The notes: generated by a model from the sequence alone, not told the origin. Positions 17,101 through 27,700 are shown, counted from the stretch's first letter. The stretch is 50,889 bases of DNA from Chitinophaga pinensis (GCA_945863605.1 CAMAZP010000024.1:1-50889); one strand, 5' to 3'. Numbers and translations: made by a program.

Positions 17101-18564
17101 TTAAGGTTGAATGACACCTAAATAATTGAGAATTGGATCGGTCTTTTGTATCAAATCGTCTACGTTTTTTTGAATTAGAACGTCTGGCTGAATAGGTTCT
17201 AATTGGATTTTCTCGTATTTCGTTGGGGTAAATTTCAAAGTTGAAATCATTATCGGAAATTGAGAATTTTTTAAACGAATTGTTGCGCTATTTCCAAAAG
17301 TACCACTCATTGGACCCATACACGGCGAACCAACAATTTTTCCCCTTTCATTATCTCTAAACCAAGAAGCAAATAAAGCGGAGGCAGACATTGAAAATCC
17401 ATTCATCACCAACGTGCATTCGCCCTCATAGACTTTATTTAGTTGATTTTTAGGTAAATAATCGTACAAAATCGTTTTTACCGTCCCTAAAGGACTTTGA
17501 AAAAAATCATATTCTTTGCTAATAATTCCTCTTGGATAAACCAAACGTGCTCTTTTCTTAAATTGCCATTTTTGGTAAAAGGGTAAGACTGAAAAACGAT
17601 CAAACTTGCTTCTTTTATACAAGTAATTCATTTGCTGATTAATTTTCGCTTTGTTTAGATAAGAAATTAAATACTCTTGTGCTAAAATCAAACCCCCACG
17701 ATTATCGCGTAAATCAATCACGATGCTTTTACACTTTTTTCGTTCTACCTCACTGAAGAAAAGATCAACTTGTTTTTTATAGTTGGACAGATTTCTTGTT
17801 TCAAAAGATTTTACCGTTAAAACTGCAACATTGTTCTTATCGAAATAGTAGTTCAATTCTTCTGTATCGTACCAATTTTTCATCCGAATCATTTTCTTTA
17901 TCGGAATCGAAGGACAAATTTTAAAGAGCGTATCACCTTTATATGAAACATACTTAAAGTTGATTGCTGATTTAGAATTGAATAAGTTAAAAACAATACC
18001 AGCCATTTTTGAAGCAATTTCAGTTTGTGGTATTAGCGCATCACCTTCCCGGAAACAAAACCGCTTACTTAACTGATACAGTGAATCTGATTTAAAATCG
18101 TTCACTTGTAGAATTTCACAACCTATCGGAAGCGATTCCAAATAGATTTTATCCAAAAAATACTTTCCACTGATTTCTTTCAAATAAAAAGGAACTACTG
18201 TTTTCTTTCTGCTTGATTGAAACAGTAAATCTCGCGGATTGAAATTCGTATGAGAATCTTTTAAAGAATGCACAAAATCGGCAATAATTTGAGCAAACTC
18301 TAAAACTGTTTTTTCAGCTGATGCGGCCGAAAGTGCTTTTTTATACGACTGATAATAGACAGAATCTGAAACATATAAAAACGGATTGGGATGAATTTCT
18401 TGAATTGATTCGTTTAATTGTACCAAATCATTTACCATTGCCTCGGGACAAATTTTTGTGTTATCCTTAATTGACTTTGCAATATTCGGAAAGTCGGTGC
18501 AAGTTTGTGCCTTGACAACAATCACATAAAACAAAGCAACAAGGAACAGAGAAAAATTCTTCAT
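17101..18564 (-). CDS. S41-family (C-terminal processing/tricorn-like) peptidase, exported
   Basis: The start is the ATG at 18564-18562; a TTG codon just upstream adds one residue only. A signal peptide (about 1-19, ending VVKA) precedes a 487-residue protein. LKDSHTNFNPRD near residue 105 holds the His seen in tricorn-type S41 members. KSIVIDLRDNRGGLILAQEYLISYL (about 279-303) is the classic S41 strand, and MNGFSMSASALFASWF (about 387-402) contains the expected nucleophile Ser region. The Lys that normally follows in a GK motif in Ctp/Prc enzymes is not visible; the region reads GSPCMGPMSGTFGNS instead, so either a Ser-His arrangement or loss of activity is possible. A PDZ domain is not evident. 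Its substrate is unknown. It is transcribed toward thiL. Confidence 0.85.
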   Translation of the reverse strand: MKNFSLFLVALFYVIVVKAQTCTDFPNIAKSIKDNTKICPEAMVNDLVQLNESIQEIHPNPFLYVSDSVYYQSYKKALSAASAEKTVLEFAQIIADFVHSLKDSHTNFNPRDLLFQSSRKKTVVPFYLKEISGKYFLDKIYLESLPIGCEILQVNDFKSDSLYQLSKRFCFREGDALIPQTEIASKMAGIVFNLFNSKSAINFKYVSYKGDTLFKICPSIPIKKMIRMKNWYDTEELNYYFDKNNVAVLTVKSFETRNLSNYKKQVDLFFSEVERKKCKSIVIDLRDNRGGLILAQEYLISYLNKAKINQQMNYLYKRSKFDRFSVLPFYQKWQFKKRARLVYPRGIISKEYDFFQSPLGTVKTILYDYLPKNQLNKVYEGECTLVMNGFSMSASALFASWFRDNERGKIVGSPCMGPMSGTFGNSATIRLKNSQFPIMISTLKFTPTKYEKIQLEPIQPDVLIQKNVDDLIQKTDPILNYLGVIQP

Positions 18565-18681
18565 CAATGAAAATTCAAATCGAAGATAAGGTGTTTTTGA
18601 ATAAGACCAAAAGAAAAGATATTTTGAATTTAAAAAAAAGATTTCATCAATCCTTCCTTCAGTTTAGACAACCAGTAAATC

Positions 18682-19083
18682 TCAATTAAAAAAATCAAAA
18701 AAGAACATCACTGCTGCTTGGCGTGGATTTACTCCTTTTGCAGAACCGATAATGCTTCCGCTTTTGCGAATGTCACCGTTTGATTCAATTTTTCCAACAA
18801 TACTTCCGCTAATTCTTACATCGCCATTTGATTCTACTTTTCCAACGATTGAACCATTTTTACGAATATCGCCATTCGACTCAATTTTCCCTTTGATGCT
18901 ACCATTCACACGAATATCGCCATTCGATTCAAACTTTCCTTTGATGCTTCCACTGATGCGAACGTCACCATTCGATTCAATTTTTCCAAAGATAGAACCG
19001 TTTTTTCTTAAGTCTTGTGCTGCTAAATTTTGAACGCTAAACAAAACGGTCAAAATGAAAAGTAAATTTTTAATGTTTTTCAT
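18682..19083 (-). CDS. Secreted repeat protein with 16-residue SNGD(I/V)R repeats (5-fold beta-flower-like)
   Basis: After a signal peptide (residues 1-22, ending NLAA) the mature protein consists of five tandem 16-residue units of the form R-x-x-G-S-I-x-G-K-x-E-S-N-G-D-I/V, plus a sixth partial unit, covering residues about 26-117. A short hydrophobic tail ends FFFDFFN. Such repeats form short beta-strands that fold into a toroid or solenoid, and I recall related Bacteroidota proteins named 5-fold beta-flower proteins; the name is from memory. No catalytic residue is apparent and the function is unknown. The gene is monocistronic and lies 115 nt upstream of the S41 peptidase on the same strand. 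The DNA repeat is 48 bp. Confidence 0.75.
   Translation of the reverse strand: MKNIKNLLFILTVLFSVQNLAAQDLRKNGSIFGKIESNGDVRISGSIKGKFESNGDIRVNGSIKGKIESNGDIRKNGSIVGKVESNGDVRISGSIVGKIESNGDIRKSGSIIGSAKGVNPRQAAVMFFFDFFN
18733..19008 (-). repeat. 48-bp tandem coding repeat (5.75 copies)
   Basis: The repeat encodes the 16-residue unit of the beta-flower-like protein. Copies differ mostly at the two residues after Arg and the residue after Ile, and synonymous differences between units show that they have diverged for some time. Confidence 0.8.
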
Positions 19084-19255
19084 AATCTGATTTTTAGAGT
19101 GCTAAAATACGAAATTTTAATCACACTGAATTTTTACGAATCTCAATCCCAAATTCAATTGGAAAGAATCGAAAATAATTATGCAAGTTGCAATTAACAA
19201 TTCTTGTGTTACCCAAACATTAAAACAAAGTATATTTACCTTTCAAAAAACAAAA

Positions 19256-19510
19256 ATGAAGAATTTTCTGTTTACAATCAGTTTTACATTCGTATTGATC
19301 TCATGCGATCAAAAAGATGAGAAATTTTGTGAATGCTTAGCTAAAAGTGAAGAATTTAACCTTATGAATCAAGCGATTCTGAATGGTAAAATGGATGTTG
19401 CTACACTGAAAAAAGCAGTCGAATTGAAAAAGGAAAAACAAAAAATTTGTCAAGATTATGTGAATATGGATGGTGAACAAATGCTAGCACGAAAAAAAGA
19501 GTGTAAGTAA
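19256..19510 (+). CDS. Small lipoprotein, unknown function
   Basis: An ATG at 19256 gives an 84-residue protein, MKNFLFTISFTFVLISC, whose lipobox LISC places the lipidated Cys at residue 17. A longer reading frame starts at 19181 but would put 25 hydrophilic residues before the signal peptide, so the later start is preferred. The mature part is short, charged and Cys-containing (EKFCECLAKSEEF, KEKQKICQDYV), probably helical. I recognise no family. It lies 30 nt upstream of the epimerase gene on the same strand and may be co-transcribed with it. Confidence 0.65.
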   Translation: MKNFLFTISFTFVLISCDQKDEKFCECLAKSEEFNLMNQAILNGKMDVATLKKAVELKKEKQKICQDYVNMDGEQMLARKKECK

Positions 19511-19540
19511 TCATTCACTTTAATCACTTAAAGTAATTTT

Positions 19541-20422
19541 ATGAAAACAGTACTTATTGCAGGAGGATCGGGACTTATTGGAAAGAAATTAAATAAAGTG
19601 CTTTCCCAAAAAGGGTATAAAGTATATACGCTAACACGTACTGCTAAACATAGAGGACAGATTTATTGGAATCCCGCTCAGCAAACGATTGAAGGAAAAC
19701 ACCTTGACAAAGTCAACATCATCATAAATCTTACAGGTGAAAATATCGGTGAAAAAAGATGGACGAGCGATCGCAAAAAAGCTTTACGTGACTCACGTGT
19801 TAAAACCACTCAATTCCTACATCGTTTAGTTGCCAATCTTCCGAATTTAGAATATTACATTTCAGCTTCAGGAATTAATTGTTACGCACAAGACGATGAA
19901 ATCCACGTAGAATCCGACCCTTATGGCAACGATTTTCTTTCCAAATTAGTGAAAGAATGGGAAGCAATGAGCGATTTATTTGAAAGTAATTGTAAAGTGG
20001 CAAAATTGAGAATTTCGATGGTGCTTTCGAAACGCGGTGGCGCTTTGGACAAAATGCTATTACCTGTAAAGCTAGGATTAGGTTCGCCAATCGGAACCGG
20101 AAAACAAATGATGCCTTGGATTCACATCGAAGATTTATGTAATCTTTTCGTTTACGCGATAGAAAATGAACTCACTGGAACCTATAATGCAGCTGCAAAT
20201 TGCGACAGTAACCACGACTTTATGAAAGCATTAGCAAAAGCATTGAATCGTCCGTTTTTTATGCCAAAAGTTCCGGCTTTCCTATTAAAATTAATGCTTG
20301 GTGAAATGTCAGCCTTAGTTTTAGATAGTACAAATGCTTCCAATGAAAAAATTAAGAACGCTGGATTCGTTTTTCAACATGAAGAAATAGAAACTACTTT
20401 AAGTTCTTTTTTCAAACATTAA
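19541..20422 (+). CDS. TIGR01777-family NAD(P)-dependent epimerase (YfcH-like)
   Basis: The 293-residue protein is an extended short-chain dehydrogenase/reductase. The N-terminus MKTVLIAGGSGLIGKKL is the Gly-rich dinucleotide-binding loop, VNIIINLTGENIGEKRW and DSRVKTTQFLHRLV are typical of the TIGR01777 subfamily, and the C-terminal 50 residues (FFMPKVPAFLLKLMLGEMS) match DUF1731. The usual SDR catalytic YxxxK is not obvious; the equivalent position reads SASGINCYAQDDE, as commonly seen in this family. The physiological substrate is unknown in general. It is cytosolic and follows the small lipoprotein gene by 30 nt. Confidence 0.92.
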   Translation: MKTVLIAGGSGLIGKKLNKVLSQKGYKVYTLTRTAKHRGQIYWNPAQQTIEGKHLDKVNIIINLTGENIGEKRWTSDRKKALRDSRVKTTQFLHRLVANLPNLEYYISASGINCYAQDDEIHVESDPYGNDFLSKLVKEWEAMSDLFESNCKVAKLRISMVLSKRGGALDKMLLPVKLGLGSPIGTGKQMMPWIHIEDLCNLFVYAIENELTGTYNAAANCDSNHDFMKALAKALNRPFFMPKVPAFLLKLMLGEMSALVLDSTNASNEKIKNAGFVFQHEEIETTLSSFFKH

Positions 20423-20515
20423 GCTACTGTTAATGTAAACAATTTAATGTAAATAACCTATCTAAACTTTTAGTTAATCCGCTATTTTTAACTTCTAACT
20501 TCATCAAAAAAAAAG

Positions 20516-21841
20516 ATGGCGAAGAAAGAAAAATTATTCGTGTTAGACACTTCTGTTTTGTTACACGACCACCAATCCATTACCAACTTCAAAAACAACA
20601 ATGTTGCCATTCCAATTACCGTTTTAGAGGAATTGGATAAATTTAAAGTTGGAAATGACACCAAAAATTTCTCAGCTCGTGAAGTCATTCGTTTCATAGA
20701 TAAACTTTCTGGAAATGGCTCACTTCAAGAATGGATTACCTTAGGAAAAGGATTAGGAAAATTTAAAATTGTAATGGATCATACTCCTTTAAGTATCAAT
20801 GCTGAACAAGTATATGCTTATGGGAAAAATGATCATAAAATAATAAATGCGGCTCTTTTTCTTAAAGAGCAAGAAACAAAATTAACAGTTGTTCTTGTAA
20901 CTAAAGACATAAACCTTCGAATTAAAGCCAAAGCACTTGGATTGGTAGCTGAGGATTACGAAACAGGAAAAGTTAGCAATGAAAATCTAAAAGGCGCAAG
21001 TTCTTATGGGATTGAAAATGTTGATTCAGAAATAATTAGAGAGATATTTTTGAAGGGTGGAATAGAAGAAAACGGTATATTGGGAGCGAAAAAAGTAACA
21101 AATGGTTATTACATTTTAAAAAATGGCAAAACATCATCACTCGCTTTTTACAATCACATTACTAATCATATCGAACGCATTGAAAAGGAATTCATTTATG
21201 GTATTAAACCCAAAAATGCAGAGCAAGCCTTTGCTTTTCACGCGCTACTGAATAATGAAGTAAAACTAGTAGCCTTACAAGGTGTTGCGGGTACAGGAAA
21301 AACACTTTTGGCACTTGCTGCAGCTTTGGAGCAAAACAAACAGTACAATCAAATTATTCTTGCTCGACCAATCGTCCCTCTTTCTAATCGGGAAATTGGA
21401 TTTCTTCCTGGAGACGCAAATGACAAAATTGGGCCATACATGGAGCCTTTGTGGGATAATTTAAAGTTTATAAAGTCGCAATTTGGCGAAAATGAGAAGA
21501 AAAATCGTGCTATTCAAGAAATGCAAGATTCTGGTAAAATTATCATTACTCCGCTTGCATTTATTCGAGGTAGAAGTCTTTCAAATATTATGTTTATTGT
21601 GGATGAGGCTCAAAATTTAACTCCACACGAGGTAAAGACAATAATAACACGAGCTGGAGAAAACACAAAAATCATTTTTACAGGCGATGTTCACCAAATC
21701 GATTCTCCCTATCTTGATGAAAACAGTAATGGTTTAGCTTATTTGATTGACCGATTGAAAAATCAACCGCTTTTTACGAATGTTAAATTAGAAAAAGGTG
21801 AACGTTCTGAATTAGCAAATTTAGCGAATGATTTGTTGTAG
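20516..21841 (+). CDS. PIN-domain PhoH-like ATPase (YlaK-type)
   Basis: Residues 7-140 are a PIN nuclease domain: FVLDTSVLLHD with the acidic Asp11, TVLEELDKFK, and VTKDINLRIKAKALG. Residues about 230-441 are the PhoH P-loop ATPase domain with GVAGTGKT at 256-263 (Walker A), ILARPIVPLSNREIGFLPGD, and IMFIVDEAQNLTPHE (Walker B). PIN-PhoH proteins (PhoH2 class) have been described as RNA helicase/nucleases, and this architecture is typical in length and order. The protein is cytosolic. It is monocistronic and converges with the MDR oxidoreductase gene with 4 nt between stops; a small GTAGTTT/AAACTAC hairpin spans the two stop codons. Confidence 0.94.
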   Translation: MAKKEKLFVLDTSVLLHDHQSITNFKNNNVAIPITVLEELDKFKVGNDTKNFSAREVIRFIDKLSGNGSLQEWITLGKGLGKFKIVMDHTPLSINAEQVYAYGKNDHKIINAALFLKEQETKLTVVLVTKDINLRIKAKALGLVAEDYETGKVSNENLKGASSYGIENVDSEIIREIFLKGGIEENGILGAKKVTNGYYILKNGKTSSLAFYNHITNHIERIEKEFIYGIKPKNAEQAFAFHALLNNEVKLVALQGVAGTGKTLLALAAALEQNKQYNQIILARPIVPLSNREIGFLPGDANDKIGPYMEPLWDNLKFIKSQFGENEKKNRAIQEMQDSGKIIITPLAFIRGRSLSNIMFIVDEAQNLTPHEVKTIITRAGENTKIIFTGDVHQIDSPYLDENSNGLAYLIDRLKNQPLFTNVKLEKGERSELANLANDLL

Positions 21842-21845
21842 TTTT

Positions 21846-22874
21846 TTAGCACCAAACTACTGTAATTTTTCCAGTTGATTTACCGCTTTCAAGTAAAGTA
21901 TGTGCTTCTGCGATTTTTGAAACTGGAAAAACTGCTCCAACTTGTGGTTTTAATTCCCCTTTATTGAACAAATCAACAACGGCAACTAAGCAATCGTGAA
22001 CTATCATTGGACGTTTATCACCGATTTTTAACATATTGACCCCAAGAATATTTTTAGAGCGCATCATCAAACCAATTGGAAGAATGAATCCCATTTTAAA
22101 CACAAAATTTAAAGTGGAAAAAATACCATACTTCCCTCCTACTAGTTCAGATCCACCAAAAATGAACAAGCGACCACTTGAACCGATTAATGCTAAATCT
22201 TTTTTAAAAGTAGAACCAGCAACTGGATTATAACTCACATCAATTCGATCGCCTTTTAAATGAGAAGAAATCGTTTTTTGATAATCACATTCGTTATAGT
22301 TCACCACAAAATCTGCCCCTAAATCTTTGACTAATTGTTTTTTAGAAGCATTACCAATTTTTGCGATAACATAAGCTCCACGACGTTTTGCCAATTGAAT
22401 TAACATTGTACCTACTCCACCACCAGCAGCATGAATCAATACTTTATCACCTTTCTGAACCGGAGAAAGTATATCCGACATATAATAAGCTGTAACAGCT
22501 TGTGTACAAAGTGCTAATACAGTTTCGGCTGGATGATTTTCAATTGGAACTATTCCATATTCTTTTGTGATTACGTGTTTTCCATAACCTCCAAAACGAC
22601 AAAATGCCAAAACACGTTTACCAATGATAGCTGAATCAACAGCAGAACCGACTTCAACTACTTTTCCAACGACTTCGTAACCCACCACACAAGGCATTGG
22701 TGGAGCTTCACGATACAACCCATTGCGAGCCATTACGTCAGCGTAATTCAAGCCAAAAGCCTCACTTTCGACCAATAATTCATTTGGTTCCAATTTCGGA
22801 AGTTCAAAAACTCTGCGTTCAAATGCTTGTTCAGCTGCCCCTTTCTTGATTAGAAATATTGCTTCGGATTTCAT
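21846..22874 (-). CDS. Medium-chain dehydrogenase/reductase (quinone oxidoreductase/VAT-1-like)
   Basis: The 342-residue protein has an N-terminal GroES-like domain (NELLVESEAFGLNYADVMARNGLYREAPPMP) and a Rossmann domain with KVLIHAAGGGVGTMLIQLAKRRGA. The sequence PCVVGYEVVGKVVEVG is typical of the zinc-independent quinone oxidoreductase/VAT-1 branch of the MDR superfamily, and the structural and catalytic zinc Cys/His clusters are missing. It would use NADPH to reduce quinones or enones in the cytosol; the substrate is not predictable. The gene stands alone. Confidence 0.9.
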   Translation of the reverse strand: MKSEAIFLIKKGAAEQAFERRVFELPKLEPNELLVESEAFGLNYADVMARNGLYREAPPMPCVVGYEVVGKVVEVGSAVDSAIIGKRVLAFCRFGGYGKHVITKEYGIVPIENHPAETVLALCTQAVTAYYMSDILSPVQKGDKVLIHAAGGGVGTMLIQLAKRRGAYVIAKIGNASKKQLVKDLGADFVVNYNECDYQKTISSHLKGDRIDVSYNPVAGSTFKKDLALIGSSGRLFIFGGSELVGGKYGIFSTLNFVFKMGFILPIGLMMRSKNILGVNMLKIGDKRPMIVHDCLVAVVDLFNKGELKPQVGAVFPVSKIAEAHTLLESGKSTGKITVVWC

Positions 22875-23048
22875 GGATTGTTACAAATTGATAGTTAGAT
22901 AGAAGGTAGATAAATTAGGTAATGTATATGAATTTGACTTCAGACTTCAAGATTTTCAGTTTTCGATAACTTAGTTAAAGAATTATTATTAACAGTGCGT
23001 GTAGAATACATTCTTTCGCAATTAGCATTTTTTCAACTTATAATTCGC

Positions 23049-24770
23049 TTAAAACCTTGCAGTAACTCCTCCCATCACTTGGAAACCTTGTACAGGGTAA
23101 CTTAACCAGCGATTGTAGCGTTGAGCAGCAAGATTGTTGAATTGTAAGAAAGCCGAAACTCGTGTATTGTAACGGTATTCAAAACCTAAATTCAAATCTA
23201 CAATTGTTCCCAAAGCTTTGTAATACTGACCATTTTCTTGCTTAACATCTTGACCTGGGCCGTAAACCAAAGCTTGTCTTCCTGTTTCTATATTTCCTTC
23301 TAAATTCACTAAGAATTTATCGAAAAGATTGTAAGCTCCACGAACCATAAATTGCAATTGTGGTAAATTCCAGGCAAAAGCTTGATTTTTTGTTTCGTAA
23401 GAATAAAAACGTCCAATTCCATCGATTTTCAATTTTTCATTTAATTGATAAGTCAACGACGCTTCCACTTTCATTTGATTTAAAGTGTCGTAAATCACAT
23501 TGAACTTATTTCCTAGTGAATAAAGTGTGTCATTAACGAATAGAGCTTTATTCAAAATTTTAGCATAACTTAAATTGACATTGAAAGTCATTTTTTTGCT
23601 TAAGTTTCCTTTAAATCCTGCATAAATATCAAAAGGATTGTGCTCGTTTTGTAATTGAACATTTGTTAAAATAAACTGATTTTCAGCAGCCAAAGAGCGG
23701 AAACTTGTTTGTTTCAATCCACCTCTAACACCAATAAAAGGAATAAACATATCATTCACAAACGAAAATTTCACCTCAGCCATTGGGTAGATGTATGCTT
23801 TTGCCTTTTGTTGAATATCTATGCTTAACAAAACTCCTAAATTCACTTTCAAACGATTACCAGCTTTCATAGTTAAAACACCCGGATGAAAATCAATAAT
23901 CGCGTTGTTACGTACTAAACCTGAGTCAATTGGAGAAAGCACAGAATCATGAATTCCATAACGATAACCATTGTAACGAACTCCTAGATTTCCATAGAAT
24001 TTTTCCGATTTGTAATTATACCAGAGCTTAGTTTTAATATAAAAATCGTGGTCTTTGGTTTTCCAATCACTTAAAGAATCAATAAATGGTTTTTTTGTTG
24101 TCATATAGCTATATCCCGTGCTGATTTTATAATTCAAAATAGAAGTATCGCCCCGATTACCAATAAACTCAAAGTCACCACCTACTTTTTGGAAACGTTG
24201 TGAAATAGAATCTTTAGCAATCGAATCAATTGGAATTCCGTAGTAATTGAAACCATCGTTTTTGTAGTGTAAACTTCCCAATAAATTGTAAGTGTCTTCA
24301 TTGATTTTCCCGAAAAGTTTAACGTCGGTTCTGTCAAAATTTGCTGGCGCATACGTTACCTTGTCACGATCTTTAACGTTGCCAAAAGAACTTAAATGTT
24401 TAATGTGGGCTCCATATGTAGTGCTTCTTGATCGCGTCGAGTTAAAATACAATTCTCCAAGAGGCATAATTACTGATCCAATACCAATTTTTGCATAAAA
24501 CGGATAAAATTGTTTCAGTTTCTCAGTTGTCTCAACCGTTGCGGCTTCGATAGTATCTAAAGTAATTTTAGTTGTTCCTTGATAAATGAGCATTGGGTAC
24601 GAGGCAACAGGCGCCGCTTTTACGGTGTCAATAATTTTTGGAGTCTCCGTAATTCGGAATGCCGGTTCGATTTGGCGATTTACATTTCCATCAACTATAA
24701 TGTCAGCTGGCTGCGCGAAAACTTGCAGTGCGACTAAAATAAAGGTAAAAACAGCTACAAACTTTTTCAT
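23049..24770 (-). CDS. Outer-membrane beta-barrel protein (TonB-receptor-barrel-like, no plug)
   Basis: The ATG at 24770-24768 (MKKFVAVFTFILVALQVFAQ) gives a clean signal peptide and lies 1 nt after the stop of the upstream TPR gene; a start further upstream would overlap that gene and spoil the signal peptide. The 573-residue product has a Thr/Ala-rich N-terminal segment followed by many amphipathic strands (LGSLHYKNDGFNYYG, YKSEKFYGNLGVRYNGYRYG, FLQFNNLAAQRYNRWLSYP) and ends GGVTARF with a terminal Phe. The last strands resemble the C-terminus of TonB-dependent receptors, but no plug domain is seen. Close coupling with a TPR protein suggests a shared envelope role; this is inference. Confidence 0.8.
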   Translation of the reverse strand: MKKFVAVFTFILVALQVFAQPADIIVDGNVNRQIEPAFRITETPKIIDTVKAAPVASYPMLIYQGTTKITLDTIEAATVETTEKLKQFYPFYAKIGIGSVIMPLGELYFNSTRSRSTTYGAHIKHLSSFGNVKDRDKVTYAPANFDRTDVKLFGKINEDTYNLLGSLHYKNDGFNYYGIPIDSIAKDSISQRFQKVGGDFEFIGNRGDTSILNYKISTGYSYMTTKKPFIDSLSDWKTKDHDFYIKTKLWYNYKSEKFYGNLGVRYNGYRYGIHDSVLSPIDSGLVRNNAIIDFHPGVLTMKAGNRLKVNLGVLLSIDIQQKAKAYIYPMAEVKFSFVNDMFIPFIGVRGGLKQTSFRSLAAENQFILTNVQLQNEHNPFDIYAGFKGNLSKKMTFNVNLSYAKILNKALFVNDTLYSLGNKFNVIYDTLNQMKVEASLTYQLNEKLKIDGIGRFYSYETKNQAFAWNLPQLQFMVRGAYNLFDKFLVNLEGNIETGRQALVYGPGQDVKQENGQYYKALGTIVDLNLGFEYRYNTRVSAFLQFNNLAAQRYNRWLSYPVQGFQVMGGVTARF

Positions 24771-24771
24771 T

Positions 24772-27700
24772 CTATTCGCCATTAATTTCAATTTTCTTTT
24801 CTTCTTTTGGTCCTTCTATTATAGGAGGATTTTTCAATTGCATCAATTCATCCCACAAATCATTTGCTTCTGTCAATACGCCGTCGTTTTGGTCTGGATA
24901 AAAACTAATAACCGATTTCAATGTCGATTCCGCTTGGAATAAATCATCGTTTATGATATGAATACGTGTTTGTAAAATCAATCCTTTTGCAACCCAAAAA
25001 TTATAACTTGGTTTCATTTTAACCAATGCTTTAATCTCAGAATCTGCTTTGCCATATTCAGCTTGTTTGAAATTGATAGAAGCAAGTGTATATTTAGCTT
25101 CAGCGCCCATTGCGGTCGTCGTATTTTTAACCAACCATTCTAGTGAAGTTTTTGCTTCTGTGTAGTTAGCTAATTTATAGTTAGACATTCCTTTAGCGTA
25201 TTCAGCTTCAATACGTTGTTGATTGGTAATAGATGGTGTTTCAATGATAAACTTAGCATAAATTGCTGCCTTTGAGAAGTCTTCTATCAGGTATGCACAA
25301 CGCATCAAGCCCAAGCGAGCAGTGAAAATAAATGCTGGTTTAGACCCAAGTTGTTCATACTTTTCATAGTATTTATAAGCTTTCACATAATCTTTTTTAA
25401 GGTAATGATATGCTGCGGTTCTAGCAGCGGCGTATTCAGAAAAAGCATTAACTGGTGTTTCTAAGAATTTTTCAAAATTGGCTACTGCTTTAGAGGTGTC
25501 TTTTAAGCGGAAGTAACTGTGACCTAAGTAATAATAAATTTCATTTACGAATCTTCCATCGGGGAATTTACTCAAATACAATTCAAATTTTGGCGCAGCT
25601 TCCATGTAATTACTATCTTGATAAGATGCCCAAGCTGGACTAAAGAAAATATTCTCTTTTTCGTCCTTGGAAATGTTAGCACATTCATAACGATCTGCTA
25701 AATCTGCTGCTTTTTCTGGTAATTTTTGCGTGGTGTAAACATCAAATAGACCTTTCACCGCTTTTTCACAAACCTCTCTTACCTTTTCATTTTCAGCCAA
25801 GATTTTTGTGTATTCCAATTCTGCCTTGGTGTAATCCCATTTTTTGTAATATAAATCGGCAATACTCAATTTAACATCTAACAAGTAAGGTGCTTTTGGA
25901 AAATCTAAAATAAACGATTTATATAAAACCAAAGCCTCATCATACATTGCCTTTTCGACGTAAGAACGAGCTAAATCATATGTGGAATTCATCACATACT
26001 TTGATTTTTTATACTTTGAGATTAATTCTTTTAAGGTGTTGATTTTCTCATCTGGCTTTCGGTCGTAACCGTATGATTTTGCCAAGTAGTAAAGCGCTTT
26101 ATCATTTAAAGTAGTGTTCAATTTTAAGGCTTCTTTGTAAAATTCTATTGCCAATAAATTTTGTTTTGTTGAATAGTAACCATCAGCAACGCGGAAAGTT
26201 GCATCTGCAATTTTAGCTTGATTAGTCGGGGAAGATTGCAAATAAATTCGGAAACTTTTCACTCCTTCTTCGATATCTTCCATTTGGAAATATGCATAGC
26301 CCATATTGTAATAAGCATCCACTTTTTCTTTCAAAGAATTAGAAGCGGGTGAACCTAAAAATTCGCGGTAAATTGAAAGTGATTTTTCTACTTCATTATT
26401 TCTAAAATGAATATCAGCAATCCAATACCTAGAAAGTGCAACCATTTGTGGGTCAATTGGATATTTATCTACCAATTTAAACGCATCCAAAGCACCGGGC
26501 AAGTTGTTTTTTTGGAACATTTCAACCCCATAATTAAACGCAACACTTTGATACACTTTTTTCAACTGCGCATCTTTAACAGGAAGATTATCCAATGACT
26601 CCAATGCTTTTGCGAAATTGCTCGTAGTAGTGTAAACATTAACCAAATACTGATAAACGTCTTTTTTACGGGAAGAATTCGGATAGCGATTTAAGTAATT
26701 TTCAAATGCTCTGACCGATTCGTCGTACGGATTGATGTCCACTTTGAACGAAATAACAGCAAAATTATACAACGCATCTTCTTGAATAACGGGAATCGTT
26801 TTCATTTCAGATGCACGTTCAAAGGCACTTCTTGCAGGCAACAATTTATCGATTGCTAAATAAGCTTCTCCAATTTGATACATCGCAATTTGACCCAAAC
26901 TATCTTCCAAACGTGTCACTTTATCCCATTGTTTTATAGCCTTTTCAGATTGATTAGTTTTATAATAACAATATCCTAATTCGTAAGAATCATCGCGTTT
27001 AACTTTCGTTTTTGCTTGGTATTTTTCTAAATAAGGAATAGCTTCTTTGAAATTACCAAGTTTGTAATGTGAGTTTCCAATAATGTGGTTGATATCCCCT
27101 TCGTTATTGAGTTCATTTGCCGTTAAAACAGATGGTGCAAAATCAACAACATCTTGATATTTAGCTTGTTTGTGATAGATTTGAACGATGTAATAAGGAA
27201 CAACAGCACTAAAAGTTGAATCATTTTTCAATTTCAAAAATCCTTCTAAAGCAACTGAAAGCGAATTTTTTAAATAACTTAAGTGCGAATAGAAATATAA
27301 ACTAGGTGCGGCGTATTGCGACTTACCGTCTTTTGCATCTCTGAAAGCCGAAAAAGCTGTTTCTGTATCCGCATTTTGCATTGCTGAATAACCAAGTTTG
27401 AATAAAAATTCTTCTTGTTGTGTTTTATCTACTTCATTTACAGGAACTTTTTGATACCAAACCTGTGCATTTAGAAAATCTTCCTTTTGGAAAAAGTAGT
27501 TTCCTATTTTAAACCCGATAATGTATTTGTAGATATTTTCAGGATACTTCTTGTTGAAAGCTTGGAGAAGGGGAATCGCGTCATTATTAAACAATTCTAG
27601 AGCAGAGATTCCTTCATAATAAAGCGCTTTTATGTAAAGTGGATCATTTTCATTTCTAAACTGATTCACGAAAGTTCTGAACTCTTCACGTGCTGCGCTA

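Noticed and set aside
18733..19008. CRISPR-like array
   Set aside because: The repeat is a 48-bp coding repeat with no unique spacers; the translation shows a 16-residue protein repeat.
19181..19255. N-terminal extension of the small lipoprotein
   Set aside because: It would bury the lipoprotein signal peptide behind 25 hydrophilic residues.
21838..21860. Terminator hairpin GTAGTTT/AAACTAC between the PhoH and oxidoreductase genes
   Set aside because: It overlaps both stop codons and has weak T runs; possible bidirectional terminator but not strong enough to list.
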